NCBI GenBank assembly: GCA_964504985.1 | Contig: CAZDFU010000005.1 | Location: 1 to 64,000 of the forward strand | Length of the DNA: 64,000 nt | Direction of reading: 5' to 3' | Source of the DNA: CAZDFU01 sp964504985 | Lineage (GTDB): Bacteria > Patescibacteriota > Microgenomatia > Daviesbacterales > UBA10151 | In this document: positions 33,689-43,238 of the stretch, one piece after another | Numbering within the stretch: the stretch's first letter is position 1 | Layout: the number at the start of each line of letters is the position of its first letter | The notes under the pieces: model-generated | Databases searched by the model: none | What the model was told of the DNA's origin: nothing | Seen by the model: the letters and a program-made list of their open reading frames with translations, nothing else | Position numbers and translations under genes: made by a program

Positions 33689-35424
33689 TCCATAAAATAA
33701 TTGTTGGTAATTGGCAGCTTATCCTAATACTTTTACTGGCTTTAGTTCTGAGAGTTTGGCAGCTGGATAGAGTCCCTGTTTCTTTATTTGGAGATGAAGT
33801 TGATATTGGCTATCATGCAAACTCACTGTATAAAACCGGCAAAGACTATACAGGCCATATTTTGCCTCTGCATCTTCAGTCTCTGGCTGATTATAAATCG
33901 CCTTTATATGGTTATCTAATAATTCCAACAATAGCAATTTTTAACATATCTCCTCTTGGTGTGCGTCTTCCTGCTGCCATATTTGGCGTAGCAGGCATCT
34001 TACTATTTTATTTACTTTTGAACCAGATTTTTAAAAAGAAAGGGTTAGCACTTTTATCTGCTTTTTTACTAACTATTTCTCCTTGGCATTTTCACTATTC
34101 CAGGTGGGGATTTGAAGGTACTTTAATGTTAGTCTTATTTATGGCAGGATTACATTTTTTTCTAAGAGCATTAGATGAGGGAAAATGGTTAATTTTGTCT
34201 GTAATTTTTTTTGCATTAACACCACTGTCTTATCATTCAGCAAAAATTTTTCTCCCTATAACCTTTTTAATTCTTGGAATAATTTACAGGAATAGTATAA
34301 GAAGAATATCAAGGAAGTATTTAACTATTTCGGTAATTGCCTTTCTGGTAATAATTATTCCGTTTGCTTTTAGCACCCTATTTGGAGGCGGGACTAACAG
34401 ATTCTTATCAACCTCCATTTTTAATAGTAAAACAGCTTCTTCTGAAATAGGTTTTGATAGGCTCCGGGATGCAAGAATGCGCGACGCTGAATCTTTATTT
34501 GGAGATGAAGGTAATATTATAGACAGGTTGTTTCACAACAGGGCTATTTACTTTACATCAAATATTATAAATAACTACTTAGGGGCTTTTTCAACAAATT
34601 TTTTATTTATAAGGGGGGATCCTCAGCCTACTCATAATGTCATAGGTCATGGTGAATTCTATAAAATTGAGGCAGTATTTATATTACTAGGTTTAATCTT
34701 TTTAATTTTAAGGGTGGAGAATATAAGGTTAAAATTAGTTATTATATTTTGGATTTTAGCTGCTCCTTTGCCATCAATACTAACAAACGACGGAAGCTCT
34801 CATGCTTCACGGCTTCTCTTTTTACTTCTGCCTTTGATAATTCTCATAGCTTTAGGGATCTATAATTCATATTATTTTATAAGCCAAAAATATAGAAAAA
34901 TATTCGTGGTTACTTTATCATTGGTTTATTTCTTAAGCTTCATTTTTTATCAGCATAACTATTGGGTTCATTTTCCATGGGATTCCCAAAGATGGTGGCA
35001 TAGCGGGTTTAAAGATGCAATAGAGTCTGTAGTGGCAGAAAGCTCCAAATATGATAAAGTTATAATAAGTGCAGCAGAAGAGCCCCCTATGATTTTTTTC
35101 TTGGTTTGGTCATATTTTTCTCCATCTGAATTGCAAAAAAATTATCCTTTAAAAAAAGAAAAATTAGAACACTTTGGTATGGTTTCCAGATTAGGGAAAT
35201 ATTATTTTCCTCCCATAGGGATGGATAAACATTTGTATGAATTGGGATCCATATTACCGCCAAATTCCCTCTACCTTACCCCATTTAAAGAAATTGAACT
35301 TGATTTAATCAAAGAGCCCGCAAGGGTTCCGTCTGATTTGATTTTAGTTAAGGTAATCAAGCATCCTTCTGGGGAACCGGCATTTTATTTATTGGCTAAA
35401 AATGAAAACAAGAAAACAAATTAG
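33685..35424 (+). CDS. PMT-like GT-C glycosyltransferase, WDE group member 1
   Basis: 579 residues, about eleven membrane segments. First loop FGDEVDIGYHANSLYKTGKD (35-54), then LQSLADYKSPLYGYLIIP. This pattern (xDE, TGKD, then a K-P/S-P-x-Y block) defines a group of six paralogues in the window at 33685, 36556, 44938, 46559, 48983 and 50603. Polyprenyl-phosphate sugar transfer to an outer acceptor is the family expectation. The C-terminal soluble part has ISAAEEPPMIFFLVWSYF, equivalent to the 'QPYIFALYYL' strand of the others. ATGA overlaps join it to its upstream neighbour. Confidence 0.82.
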   Translation: MIHKIIVGNWQLILILLLALVLRVWQLDRVPVSLFGDEVDIGYHANSLYKTGKDYTGHILPLHLQSLADYKSPLYGYLIIPTIAIFNISPLGVRLPAAIFGVAGILLFYLLLNQIFKKKGLALLSAFLLTISPWHFHYSRWGFEGTLMLVLFMAGLHFFLRALDEGKWLILSVIFFALTPLSYHSAKIFLPITFLILGIIYRNSIRRISRKYLTISVIAFLVIIIPFAFSTLFGGGTNRFLSTSIFNSKTASSEIGFDRLRDARMRDAESLFGDEGNIIDRLFHNRAIYFTSNIINNYLGAFSTNFLFIRGDPQPTHNVIGHGEFYKIEAVFILLGLIFLILRVENIRLKLVIIFWILAAPLPSILTNDGSSHASRLLFLLLPLIILIALGIYNSYYFISQKYRKIFVVTLSLVYFLSFIFYQHNYWVHFPWDSQRWWHSGFKDAIESVVAESSKYDKVIISAAEEPPMIFFLVWSYFSPSELQKNYPLKKEKLEHFGMVSRLGKYYFPPIGMDKHLYELGSILPPNSLYLTPFKEIELDLIKEPARVPSDLILVKVIKHPSGEPAFYLLAKNENKKTN

Positions 35425-36559
35425 CATTTTTGCTGCTATATTATTAGTTCATTTCTTTTTTTTGATATTTATTCAAAATAATCTATTCCCTATTCATTTT
35501 GACCCTAAAAAATTATTTGTTTTAGACTTAATTGGTAAAACTTTTATTATTCCCCAATGGTTATTTTATATATTAGAATTAGGAAACCTAATTCTGCTTT
35601 GGATAATAAGCAAAAGAATTTTTGGTAACTACTCTTTGATACTTCCCTTAATTTATGCTATTTCTCCATGGGGCAGCTATTTGGCAGCGGCAGGGTCTTT
35701 TTATATTTATCTTCTTTTTCTTGTACTTTTGGGTTTATATGGCTTTATTTTGCTTAAATCAAAAAAATTTATGGGATCAATTTTAGTTAGTGGAACAATA
35801 ATATTATTAGGGTATAGTTCTATATCTTTTTTATTTCTTATCCCAATTATTTTTATCCTTCCGGTTTTTAAATTAATTAGTTTCAAAGATTTAAAGTATT
35901 CCCTAATAATTATTTCTATTTTAATTTTACCTCTCCTTTTTCTAATACAAAAAAATAATATAGGTTTTAGGAATATCCTAAATAATGAGACTAAAATATT
36001 CTCTGATCCCGGCTTATTGAATATGATAAATAGCTATCAAGGGGCAGCTAGGCAAGAGAACTTAGGCGGTTTGGCTAAAATAAGCGAGAATAAATATTTA
36101 TTTTCTTTAGAAAACTTGATATTAAAATATACTAAACAACTTGTTCCTTCAAATTTTTTTACATCCCAGGAAAAGCTGCTAAACTTTTCTTTTACCCCTC
36201 CAATTTTTCTTGGTTTTTTAATCCCGTTTGTTTACGGTTTTTATCATTTATTAAAATTTCCCCAAATAAAATTAATACTTTTATCAACTTTACTTGTAAC
36301 TCCATCTGTTTTGTCCAGGTATGCAGTTGATTTAAACCGTTTAATTATTTTCTCTCCGGTAGTAATGATAATTATTTCATATGGATTAATAGGGTTAATT
36401 AAACAAAAAAAAAGAATTATAAAACTCTTTCTCTATATAAGTATTTTTTTTGTAGCCTTTCAGTTAATTGTTGTATTAAATGATATCCAAATCAGGGAAA
36501 AAGACAGGTTTACAAAATATTATGAGCTTGAAAGGAATTTTGAAGTAGGCAAGCAATGA
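35402..36559 (+). CDS. Polytopic membrane protein, degenerate GT-C-like
   Basis: 385 residues with about nine hydrophobic segments. It has the overall topology of its GT-C neighbours, but the first outer loop (FPIHFDPKKLFVLDLIGK) lacks the paired Asp-Glu and TGKD motifs, and the C-terminal soluble domain is missing. ISPWGSYLAAAGSFYIY may correspond to the SPWHxHYSRxxFE block of PMT-like proteins, without the Arg and Glu. It overlaps the upstream gene by 23 bases and the downstream gene by four. It could be a non-catalytic partner or a decaying paralogue. No firm function. Confidence 0.6.
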   Translation: MKTRKQISIFAAILLVHFFFLIFIQNNLFPIHFDPKKLFVLDLIGKTFIIPQWLFYILELGNLILLWIISKRIFGNYSLILPLIYAISPWGSYLAAAGSFYIYLLFLVLLGLYGFILLKSKKFMGSILVSGTIILLGYSSISFLFLIPIIFILPVFKLISFKDLKYSLIIISILILPLLFLIQKNNIGFRNILNNETKIFSDPGLLNMINSYQGAARQENLGGLAKISENKYLFSLENLILKYTKQLVPSNFFTSQEKLLNFSFTPPIFLGFLIPFVYGFYHLLKFPQIKLILLSTLLVTPSVLSRYAVDLNRLIIFSPVVMIIISYGLIGLIKQKKRIIKLFLYISIFFVAFQLIVVLNDIQIREKDRFTKYYELERNFEVGKQ

Positions 36560-38190
36560 ATAAAAAATTACTGATTTTTTTAGTCCTAATTATCATTACT
36601 CTTTTGGGAGGCTTTTTAAGATTTTATAAAAATACTGAAAATCCTCCCAGTTTAAATGGGGATGAGGTGTCTATGGCATATGATGCTTTTTCGATACTGC
36701 AAACAGGAAGGGATCAGTATGGTAAGTTTATGCCCATAACTTTTAAATCAGTTGGTGATTATAAAAATCCTGTCCCCATATATCTGATGACAATCCCTAT
36801 CAAATTATTTGGTTTAAATGAGTTTGGCGTTAGATTCCAGAATGCTTTTTTTGGAACATTGATGATACCTCTTTTCTTCTTTTTTTTGAATAAAACAATA
36901 AAGAATAGAGTAATTACTCTGCTGGGCAGCTTTTTTCTTGCTGTTTCTTCCTGGCATATATTTTATTCAAGGGTTGAATATGAAACTTTAATAGCCTCTT
37001 TTTTTATTCTTTTAGGCATTTGGTTTTTTATTAAAATGCTTGACGGAGGAAAAGTTTGGGCAATGCTCTCTGCATTTTTTATGATGCTTACTATGTATAC
37101 TGCCCCAGCACCGCGTTTGTTTATACCTGTTTTTATACTTGTATTGTTAATCTTTTATCTTCCAAAGTTTAAAGTTAATAAAAATAATTTTTTGTTCTTT
37201 ATTTTAAGTTGTGTAATTTTAGGATTACCCCTTCTGTATGCAACATTATTTTTGGGAGCTGGGACTAGACTGTCAATGGTTCTTATTTCAAATGACATAG
37301 AGTTTCAAAGATATGTGTTACTTGAATATTTCCGGCCTTTGCTTGATCTGCCATTACTTCTTTTTTTCTGGATAAAAAGATATCTAAATTACCTGCAGCC
37401 TGAATTCTTATTTATTAACGGCCTAAATATAACTGCTCCTAATACTTTTGGACTGGGACTGTTTTATATATTTGAATTACCGTTATTTATAGTGGGGATT
37501 ATTGAACTGATAAAACGCAAAATTCCATATAAAGAAATTTTTATCATTTGGTTGTTAACAGGTATTATGCCAGATTCCATAACTAACAATCAGCTTCATG
37601 CTGGCAGGCTTTTACATATTGCTCCGGTATTAATGCTCATTCTCAGCTTAGGGGCCGTGCAGTCTTTTAAATGGCTTTTAGGTTTATCTAAAACTTATAT
37701 AAGGGTCTTATTATCAGGTGGATATATTATATTTGTGGTAATAGTTTTGATTCACGCTTTTTTAACCTTCTGGGTGCACTTTCCCAGGGCTAAGGGTGAA
37801 TCTATTGATGAGGGGTTAAAACAGGCAGCTTTATATATCCGGGACCATCAGGATGAATATAATGAAATAATCTTTGATCCAAGACGGGGCATTGAGGGGC
37901 CTTATCTTGTCAGCAACCCTTATCTTTATGTGCTTTTTTATACACAATATGATCCAAAAATTTATCAAACTGAAGCAAAAATATATAGTAAAGACAGTAA
38001 ATATTTCTATAAATTTAACAAATATACATTTAGAGAAATTGATTGGGGCGAGGATCAAAATAAAAAGAAAGTTTTGCTTATTGGCAGTCCCTGGAGTTTT
38101 TCCTCAGGTCTAAGAGAAGAGGATATCTTAGAGAAAATCTATATGTCTAACGGATATTTGGCATATTATATAGTTTCCCCCAAACCTTGA
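36556..38190 (+). CDS. PMT-like GT-C glycosyltransferase, WDE group member 2
   Basis: 544 residues. The first loop has NPPSLNGDEVSMAYDAFS (29-46), LQTGRDQYGKFMPITF and then VGDYKNPVPIYL. The SRVEYETL block after the third membrane segment and the soluble tail motif YVLFYTQYDPKIYQ follow. It has GDE where other members have WDE or NDE. The tail segment TFREIDWGEDQNKKKVLLIG gives a template for the stretch lost in the assembly gap of the paralogue at 44938. It overlaps the degenerate upstream gene through ATGA. Confidence 0.84.
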   Translation: MNKKLLIFLVLIIITLLGGFLRFYKNTENPPSLNGDEVSMAYDAFSILQTGRDQYGKFMPITFKSVGDYKNPVPIYLMTIPIKLFGLNEFGVRFQNAFFGTLMIPLFFFFLNKTIKNRVITLLGSFFLAVSSWHIFYSRVEYETLIASFFILLGIWFFIKMLDGGKVWAMLSAFFMMLTMYTAPAPRLFIPVFILVLLIFYLPKFKVNKNNFLFFILSCVILGLPLLYATLFLGAGTRLSMVLISNDIEFQRYVLLEYFRPLLDLPLLLFFWIKRYLNYLQPEFLFINGLNITAPNTFGLGLFYIFELPLFIVGIIELIKRKIPYKEIFIIWLLTGIMPDSITNNQLHAGRLLHIAPVLMLILSLGAVQSFKWLLGLSKTYIRVLLSGGYIIFVVIVLIHAFLTFWVHFPRAKGESIDEGLKQAALYIRDHQDEYNEIIFDPRRGIEGPYLVSNPYLYVLFYTQYDPKIYQTEAKIYSKDSKYFYKFNKYTFREIDWGEDQNKKKVLLIGSPWSFSSGLREEDILEKIYMSNGYLAYYIVSPKP

Positions 38191-38229
38191 CATTTTACTT
38201 AAATGTTTGAAGTTGATAATATCTAAACT

Positions 38230-39120
38230 ATGCCTCAAAAAATATCGGTGGTGATTAATACCTTAAATGAAGAAAAGAATATTTCTAGAGCCTTAAAGAG
38301 CGTAAAATGGGCAGATGAAATTGTGGTATGTGATATGCACTCTGCTGATAATACAGTGAAAATCGCCAAAGAGCATAATGCTAAAGTGGTTTATTATAAA
38401 AATACCCACTATGTTGAGCCTGCCAGAAATTATGCTATTTCAAAGACAAGTAACGATTGGATTCTGCTGCTGGATGCAGATGAAGAAATAAGTCTTTCCT
38501 TGGCAGAGAAAATCAAAGAAATAAAAGAGGGGAATGTGTCTTCTGAATATGTAGAAATCCCCAGAAAGAATATTATTTTTAATAAGTGGATGAAGGCTTC
38601 AATGTGGTGGCCTGATTATCAGATAAGATTGTTTAGAAAAGGCAGCGTTGTCTGGCAAGACGCAATTCATAGCAAGCCAACTACTAAAGGTTTAGGCTTA
38701 AAACTTCCTTCAGAAGAAGAATTGGCAATTATTCATCACAACTATCAAACAGTTTCTCAGTTTATTGAGAGAATGAACAGATACACAACAATTGAGGCGG
38801 AGTATCTAATTAAAGAAGGGTATAGTTTTAGATGGAATGACCTTTTGGAAAAACCATTAAATGAGTTTTTATCGAGATTTTTTGCAAACAAGGGGTATCT
38901 TGACGGATTGCACGGTCTGAGCCTGTCTCTTTTGCAAGCATTTTCTTTTCTGCTGGCTTACCTTAAGGTTTGGGAAAAGGTAAATTTTAAAGAAGCAGAT
39001 ATTGATTTAGCTGAGCTTGAAGAGGAAAAAAATAAAAATGGAACAGTTATCAATTATTGGTTTAGACAGCATAAGGGGGAAAATCCTTTTAGAAAGTTTA
39101 TTAAAGTATTTAGCAAATAA
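38230..39120 (+). CDS. GT2 glycosyltransferase, WaaE/KdtX-like
   Basis: Cytoplasmic transferase of 296 residues. INTLNEEKNISRALKSVKWA (9-28) and LLLDADEEIS (79-88) are the WaaE-type pattern. The usual DxxSxD after the second strand reads DMHSADNT. The MWWPDYQIRLFRKG and HEP/HSKP region (near 145) is characteristic. Members add a sugar to a growing lipid-linked glycan. A TAATAT ends seven nucleotides before the ATG, without a good -35. It heads a group of two WaaE-like genes, a GT4, a GT-C and a GT2. Confidence 0.83.
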   Translation: MPQKISVVINTLNEEKNISRALKSVKWADEIVVCDMHSADNTVKIAKEHNAKVVYYKNTHYVEPARNYAISKTSNDWILLLDADEEISLSLAEKIKEIKEGNVSSEYVEIPRKNIIFNKWMKASMWWPDYQIRLFRKGSVVWQDAIHSKPTTKGLGLKLPSEEELAIIHHNYQTVSQFIERMNRYTTIEAEYLIKEGYSFRWNDLLEKPLNEFLSRFFANKGYLDGLHGLSLSLLQAFSFLLAYLKVWEKVNFKEADIDLAELEEEKNKNGTVINYWFRQHKGENPFRKFIKVFSK

Positions 39121-39123
39121 CTT

Positions 39124-39930
39124 ATGTTAAGTGTAATAGTTCTTACGAAAAATGAGCAAGAAAGAATTGAGGCTTGTTTAGAATCAGTGAAGTGGGCCAA
39201 TGAAATAATAATTTCTGACAATGGCTCAGTAGATAATACAGTAGATATTGCAAAAAAATATACTGATAAAATTTTTAAAGTTAATTTTGACAATTTTGCA
39301 GATTGGCGTAATCATGCTATAGAAAAAGCAACAGGTGAGTGGGTGCTTTTTATTGATCCAGATGAGAGGGTTTTAAAACCATTAAAAAATGAGATAGAAG
39401 TTATGGTTACCTTTTCTGATTTTTCAGCTTATGCGCTTTCACGGAAGAATATCATCTTTGGCAGTAAAGTAAAATACGGCTCTTTTTGGCCTGATTGGGT
39501 AATTAGACTTCTTAAAAAAAGTGATTTTGAAGGTTGGGTAGGTAAAGTTCATGAATACCCTAAGTTTAAAGGAGGTTTAGGTTATAGCAAAAATTCTCTG
39601 CTGCATTTAACTCACAGGGATTTAGACCAGATTGTGTTAAAAAGTCTTGAATGGTCAAAAATAGATGCCAAATTAAGATTTGAGGCTAATCATCCAAAGA
39701 TGAGCGGACTCCGTTTTTTGAGGATTTTTCTAACTGAAATATTTAACCAGGGAATTTTAAGAAGGGGATTTTTTAACGGGTCAATAGGTATTATGGATTC
39801 ACTGCTGCAGGCGTTTAGTATGTATATGAGCTATGTAAGGCTTTGGGAAATGCAGCAACCAAAGCACCTAAAAGAGGTTTATAGGGAAATTGATAAAAAT
39901 TTGATAAAAAATGGATTTCTTGACGAATGA
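39124..39930 (+). CDS. GT2 glycosyltransferase, WaaE-like, second copy
   Basis: 268 residues with VLTKNEQERIEACLESVKWA (6-25), SDNGSVDNT (31-39) and FIDPDERV (76-83). SFWPDWVIRLLKK and KVHEYP match the family. It is clearly paralogous to the gene three bases upstream but differs throughout, so it probably adds a different sugar. The C-terminal amphipathic region (LLQAFSMYMSYVRLWEMQ) is shared with the first copy (LLQAFSFLLAYLKVWEK) and may attach to the membrane. Confidence 0.84.
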   Translation: MLSVIVLTKNEQERIEACLESVKWANEIIISDNGSVDNTVDIAKKYTDKIFKVNFDNFADWRNHAIEKATGEWVLFIDPDERVLKPLKNEIEVMVTFSDFSAYALSRKNIIFGSKVKYGSFWPDWVIRLLKKSDFEGWVGKVHEYPKFKGGLGYSKNSLLHLTHRDLDQIVLKSLEWSKIDAKLRFEANHPKMSGLRFLRIFLTEIFNQGILRRGFFNGSIGIMDSLLQAFSMYMSYVRLWEMQQPKHLKEVYREIDKNLIKNGFLDE

Positions 39931-40997
39931 AAATTGCCATTTATAGTCCTTATTTAGATACTGCTGGCGGGGGAGAAAAGTATGTTTTGACCATCGCTGA
40001 GATTTTATCTAAAAACCACCAGGTTTATCTATTATTGGACTCCCATTTAAAAAAAATTGGCATTGAAGATATCAAGAGAAAAATTATAAATCTTCACAAT
40101 CTTGATTTATCTAAAGTGGATTTTCTAGAAGCTCCGTTTGGAAAAGGCAACTCTTTTTTTAAAAGGCTTTTTTACTTACGGCGTTTTGACGTATTATTCT
40201 TTTTAACGGATGGAAGTATTTGTTACCCCACAGCTAAAAAGAATATACTGCATATACAATCGCCTTTAATAGGCGAGCCCGCTAACGGATTCTGGGGTAA
40301 AACAAAGTTAAGGGCATGGGATCTGATAATCTATAACTCCAAATTTACCCAAGATAATTCCCGGAAAAATTGGCCTATTAAATCACAAGTAATTTATCCG
40401 CCAATTGAAGTAGAGAAAATAAAGCCCTTAAAAAAGAAAAATTATATTTTATCTGTAGGAAGATTTTTTGGATATTTAAAGGATAAAAAACACGGGCTAT
40501 TAATTAAAACATTTAAAAGTCTTTACGGGAATAAAAAGACAGATGGTTGGAGTCTTCATTTAGCCGGGTCTGCAAGCGATGGAGATAAAGAGTATCTTCT
40601 GGAACTTAGAGAGTTAGCAAAGGGATTGCCTGTAAAGTTTTACCCAAACTTAAGTTATGATAATCTAATCAGATTATACGGAGAATCCAGCATCTATTGG
40701 CATGCCTCAGGATTTGGGGAAAGTGAACCGGTAAAAATGGAGCATTTTGGGATAGCTGCAGTTGAAGCCATGGCAGGGGGTTGTATTCCGGTTGTAATTA
40801 AGAAAGGCGGATTAATTGAGATAGTTGAGGATGGAAAGTCTGGTTTTCTCTGGGAGACTAAAGAGGATTTGATGGATTTTTCTATAAATTTAATAACAGA
40901 TGAAAAATTAAGAAGGGAAATCAGCAGAGAAGCTATAAAAAGGTCAGAAATTTTTAATAAAAGGATATTTGAACAAGCTATACTTAAATTAATCTGA
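39927..40997 (+). CDS. GT4 glycosyltransferase (GT-B fold)
   Basis: 356 residues. The N-terminal nucleotide-fold start MKIAIYSPYLDTAGGGEKYV carries GGGEK at 14-18. Mid-protein ILSVGRFFGYLKDKKHGLLI and the C-terminal EHFGIAAVEAMAGGCIPVV supply the E-x7-E donor-binding pattern. This resembles ALG11/ALG2-like mannosyltransferases acting on lipid-linked glycans in the cytoplasm. ATGA overlap with the preceding WaaE-like gene indicates that they act on the same product. Confidence 0.85.
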   Translation: MKIAIYSPYLDTAGGGEKYVLTIAEILSKNHQVYLLLDSHLKKIGIEDIKRKIINLHNLDLSKVDFLEAPFGKGNSFFKRLFYLRRFDVLFFLTDGSICYPTAKKNILHIQSPLIGEPANGFWGKTKLRAWDLIIYNSKFTQDNSRKNWPIKSQVIYPPIEVEKIKPLKKKNYILSVGRFFGYLKDKKHGLLIKTFKSLYGNKKTDGWSLHLAGSASDGDKEYLLELRELAKGLPVKFYPNLSYDNLIRLYGESSIYWHASGFGESEPVKMEHFGIAAVEAMAGGCIPVVIKKGGLIEIVEDGKSGFLWETKEDLMDFSINLITDEKLRREISREAIKRSEIFNKRIFEQAILKLI

Positions 40998-40998
40998 A

Positions 40999-42501
40999 GT
41001 GAATATTAACAAGCTAAAAAAATATTTTAGGTCAAAAACTTTCCGTATACTGATTTTTTTGGCAGTTTTTTGTTTTACTTTTATCTTAAGGTCTCATAAC
41101 TATGAAAAAACACCAGGCGCTCTTCACTTAGATGAGATGTTGTATGCCTGGTCAGGGTTATATTTGATAGAAACAGGGACACCTGTTTCTTGGTCAACTC
41201 TGGATTATCCTAAAAGAGCAGAAGTTTTTAAGGGAATAATAAACTATAAAGGCGGACAACCAGAAACAAGTGTAATTTTATATAAACCATGGTTGGATGA
41301 ACCCCCTCTTTTTTCTTTGATAGTTGGATATTTTGCCCATATTTATAACGCAGACAGAGAAGACTTTATTCCATCTTCTTACATTAGAATGCCTGCCGTG
41401 ATATTTGCTGCATTGACATCAATCCTAATCTTTTTAATCACAAGATCCTTAAGCGGGTTTTGGACAGGGCTTCTTGCAATGACTATATATGGAACTGTTC
41501 CAATCTTCGTTTTTGCTTCCCGCGTTGCTTTGCCTGAAAATTTAATAGCCTTGCTTTTTGTTTTAATGGCCTATTTATTAATAAAATTCCAACAGCAGCC
41601 CAAGTTTAGGTATATATTGCCAATCCCTTTTATGGTTGGGATAGCAGGTTTATCAAAACCAACAGGTTTTTTCCTGATATTTATAGCTATATATATAACA
41701 TTTAAAAAATTATATGAAACAGCGGGAGTAAGGAAGGCAATAAAAAAGGCAGCATATCTAATTTTAGCAACAACCCCCTTTATTGGGTTGTTTATTCTCT
41801 ATGGACTCTATTATGATCCTGAAATCTTTTGGAGGATAACTTCTGTTCAGTCTTTTAGGCCGGTAGGTTTTAAGAATTTAGCTTGGTTTTTTGTATCCCC
41901 TTCATATGGAACACAGATTCTTGTGGATGGATGGTATATTTTTTGCCTTTTGGCAGCAGCGTATTTCTTAGTGGTTCCAAAAGAGGGTTTAAAAAAGATG
42001 ATAAGTTTGTTTTTTGTTTTTTGGGTTGGCGTTATAATGATAAGCGGAGGAGAGGGTGATCTTTTAGCATGGTACCGTTTCCCCGCATTCCCCTTTTTAG
42101 CAATACTGGGTGCATGGGGGTTGCAGCTGCTGGTTCAAAAATCAAATCTTTATACATCCTTTTTAGCAGTGGGCCTGCTTTTATCCGGCAGGTCTTTATT
42201 GGTAAATGCCTTTAGGCCAAATATTGCCCCGCTTAATTTTAGAATAATCTTGTCAATGCTGTTTTTGCCTTCTATCCTAGGATCTATTTTTGATAGTCTG
42301 TGGCTGCACAAGTTAACAAAAACGGTAATTGTTGGCGTTATGTTGGTTGGGATATACTTAAATATTGTTTATATTTATAATGAGTTTGAACTTGCATGTG
42401 AGAGTATATCTTGTCCTCTAGTTCCATCTACATTTTTGTCAGAGTTGCATTTTCCCCTGCTATGGAGATTTTTTGTTTTGGGAGTTCCAGCATATAAATA
42501 A
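40999..42501 (+). CDS. GT-C membrane glycosyltransferase, PMT-like
   Basis: 500 residues, about eleven membrane segments. It starts at a GTG one base after the upstream stop; no ATG lies before the first membrane segment. The first loop has ALHLDEMLYAWSGLYLIETG (41-60), so Asp-Glu are in the GT39 catalytic position, but an insert containing GGQPETSVILYKPWLDEPPL follows that the WDE group lacks. SRVALPENLIALLFVLMAYL replaces the SRxxFE block. It is a separate GT39 branch. It directly follows a GT4 gene and precedes a GT2 gene, sharing one base with the latter. Confidence 0.78.
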   Translation: MNINKLKKYFRSKTFRILIFLAVFCFTFILRSHNYEKTPGALHLDEMLYAWSGLYLIETGTPVSWSTLDYPKRAEVFKGIINYKGGQPETSVILYKPWLDEPPLFSLIVGYFAHIYNADREDFIPSSYIRMPAVIFAALTSILIFLITRSLSGFWTGLLAMTIYGTVPIFVFASRVALPENLIALLFVLMAYLLIKFQQQPKFRYILPIPFMVGIAGLSKPTGFFLIFIAIYITFKKLYETAGVRKAIKKAAYLILATTPFIGLFILYGLYYDPEIFWRITSVQSFRPVGFKNLAWFFVSPSYGTQILVDGWYIFCLLAAAYFLVVPKEGLKKMISLFFVFWVGVIMISGGEGDLLAWYRFPAFPFLAILGAWGLQLLVQKSNLYTSFLAVGLLLSGRSLLVNAFRPNIAPLNFRIILSMLFLPSILGSIFDSLWLHKLTKTVIVGVMLVGIYLNIVYIYNEFELACESISCPLVPSTFLSELHFPLLWRFFVLGVPAYK

Positions 42502-43238
42502 TGAAAAGTTTAAAAGTATTAATTGTTATGCCTGCATATAATGCGGAAAAGACTGTAGTTGATACTTTTAGTGAAATCCCCTCAGAATACCGCCAAAATA
42601 TAATACTTGTTGATGATCAAAGTAAGGATAAAACAGTTGAAGTTGCAAAGGAACTGGGGATCAAAGTTTTTACCCATACTAACAATTTAGGATACGGAGG
42701 AAATCAAAAAACATGCTATATAGAAGCATTAAAATCAAATGTTGATATTGTAATCATGTTACACCCGGATTATCAATATGATGCAACATTAATTGGGGAG
42801 CTTATTAGACCAATAATACAGAATAGATTTGATTTTATGTTCGGCTCAAGAATTCAAACAAAAGAGCACGCCCTTAAAGGGGGGATGCCTAAACTTAAGT
42901 ATTATGTTAACCGTGTGACATGTTTGATTGAAAATATACTGCTAGGGGTAAATTTTACAGAACATTTTTCAGGTTTTAGGGCATATTCTGTAAAAGTACT
43001 CCAAACCGTGCCTTTTCAAAAATTTTCTAATGATTTTGTTTTTGACCAACAAATGGTAATTTCTTCATTAAGTTTTGGGTTTAGGATAGGTGAAATAGCC
43101 ATACCCACCAGGTATCATGATAAGGCTTCATCCATACAATTTATAAAAGGGGTAAAATTTATTTTGCAAACTTTTTGGACAATATTATTATTCCGGTCGC
43201 ATAAACTAGGATTTATAAAAAGTAAACTTTTTAGATAA
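42501..43238 (+). CDS. GT2 glycosyltransferase, DPM1-like
   Basis: 245 residues with MPAYNAEKTV (10-19), LVDDQSKDKT (36-45) and the metal site LHPDYQYD (87-94). The FSGFRAYS block (about 155-162) is typical. HPDYQYD in place of DADGQ is seen in a subgroup of GT2 enzymes that make polyprenyl-phosphate sugars. Its 3' end overlaps the convergent gene at 43206 by 33 bases, which could give antisense interference between the two transcripts. Confidence 0.83.
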   Translation: MKSLKVLIVMPAYNAEKTVVDTFSEIPSEYRQNIILVDDQSKDKTVEVAKELGIKVFTHTNNLGYGGNQKTCYIEALKSNVDIVIMLHPDYQYDATLIGELIRPIIQNRFDFMFGSRIQTKEHALKGGMPKLKYYVNRVTCLIENILLGVNFTEHFSGFRAYSVKVLQTVPFQKFSNDFVFDQQMVISSLSFGFRIGEIAIPTRYHDKASSIQFIKGVKFILQTFWTILLFRSHKLGFIKSKLFR

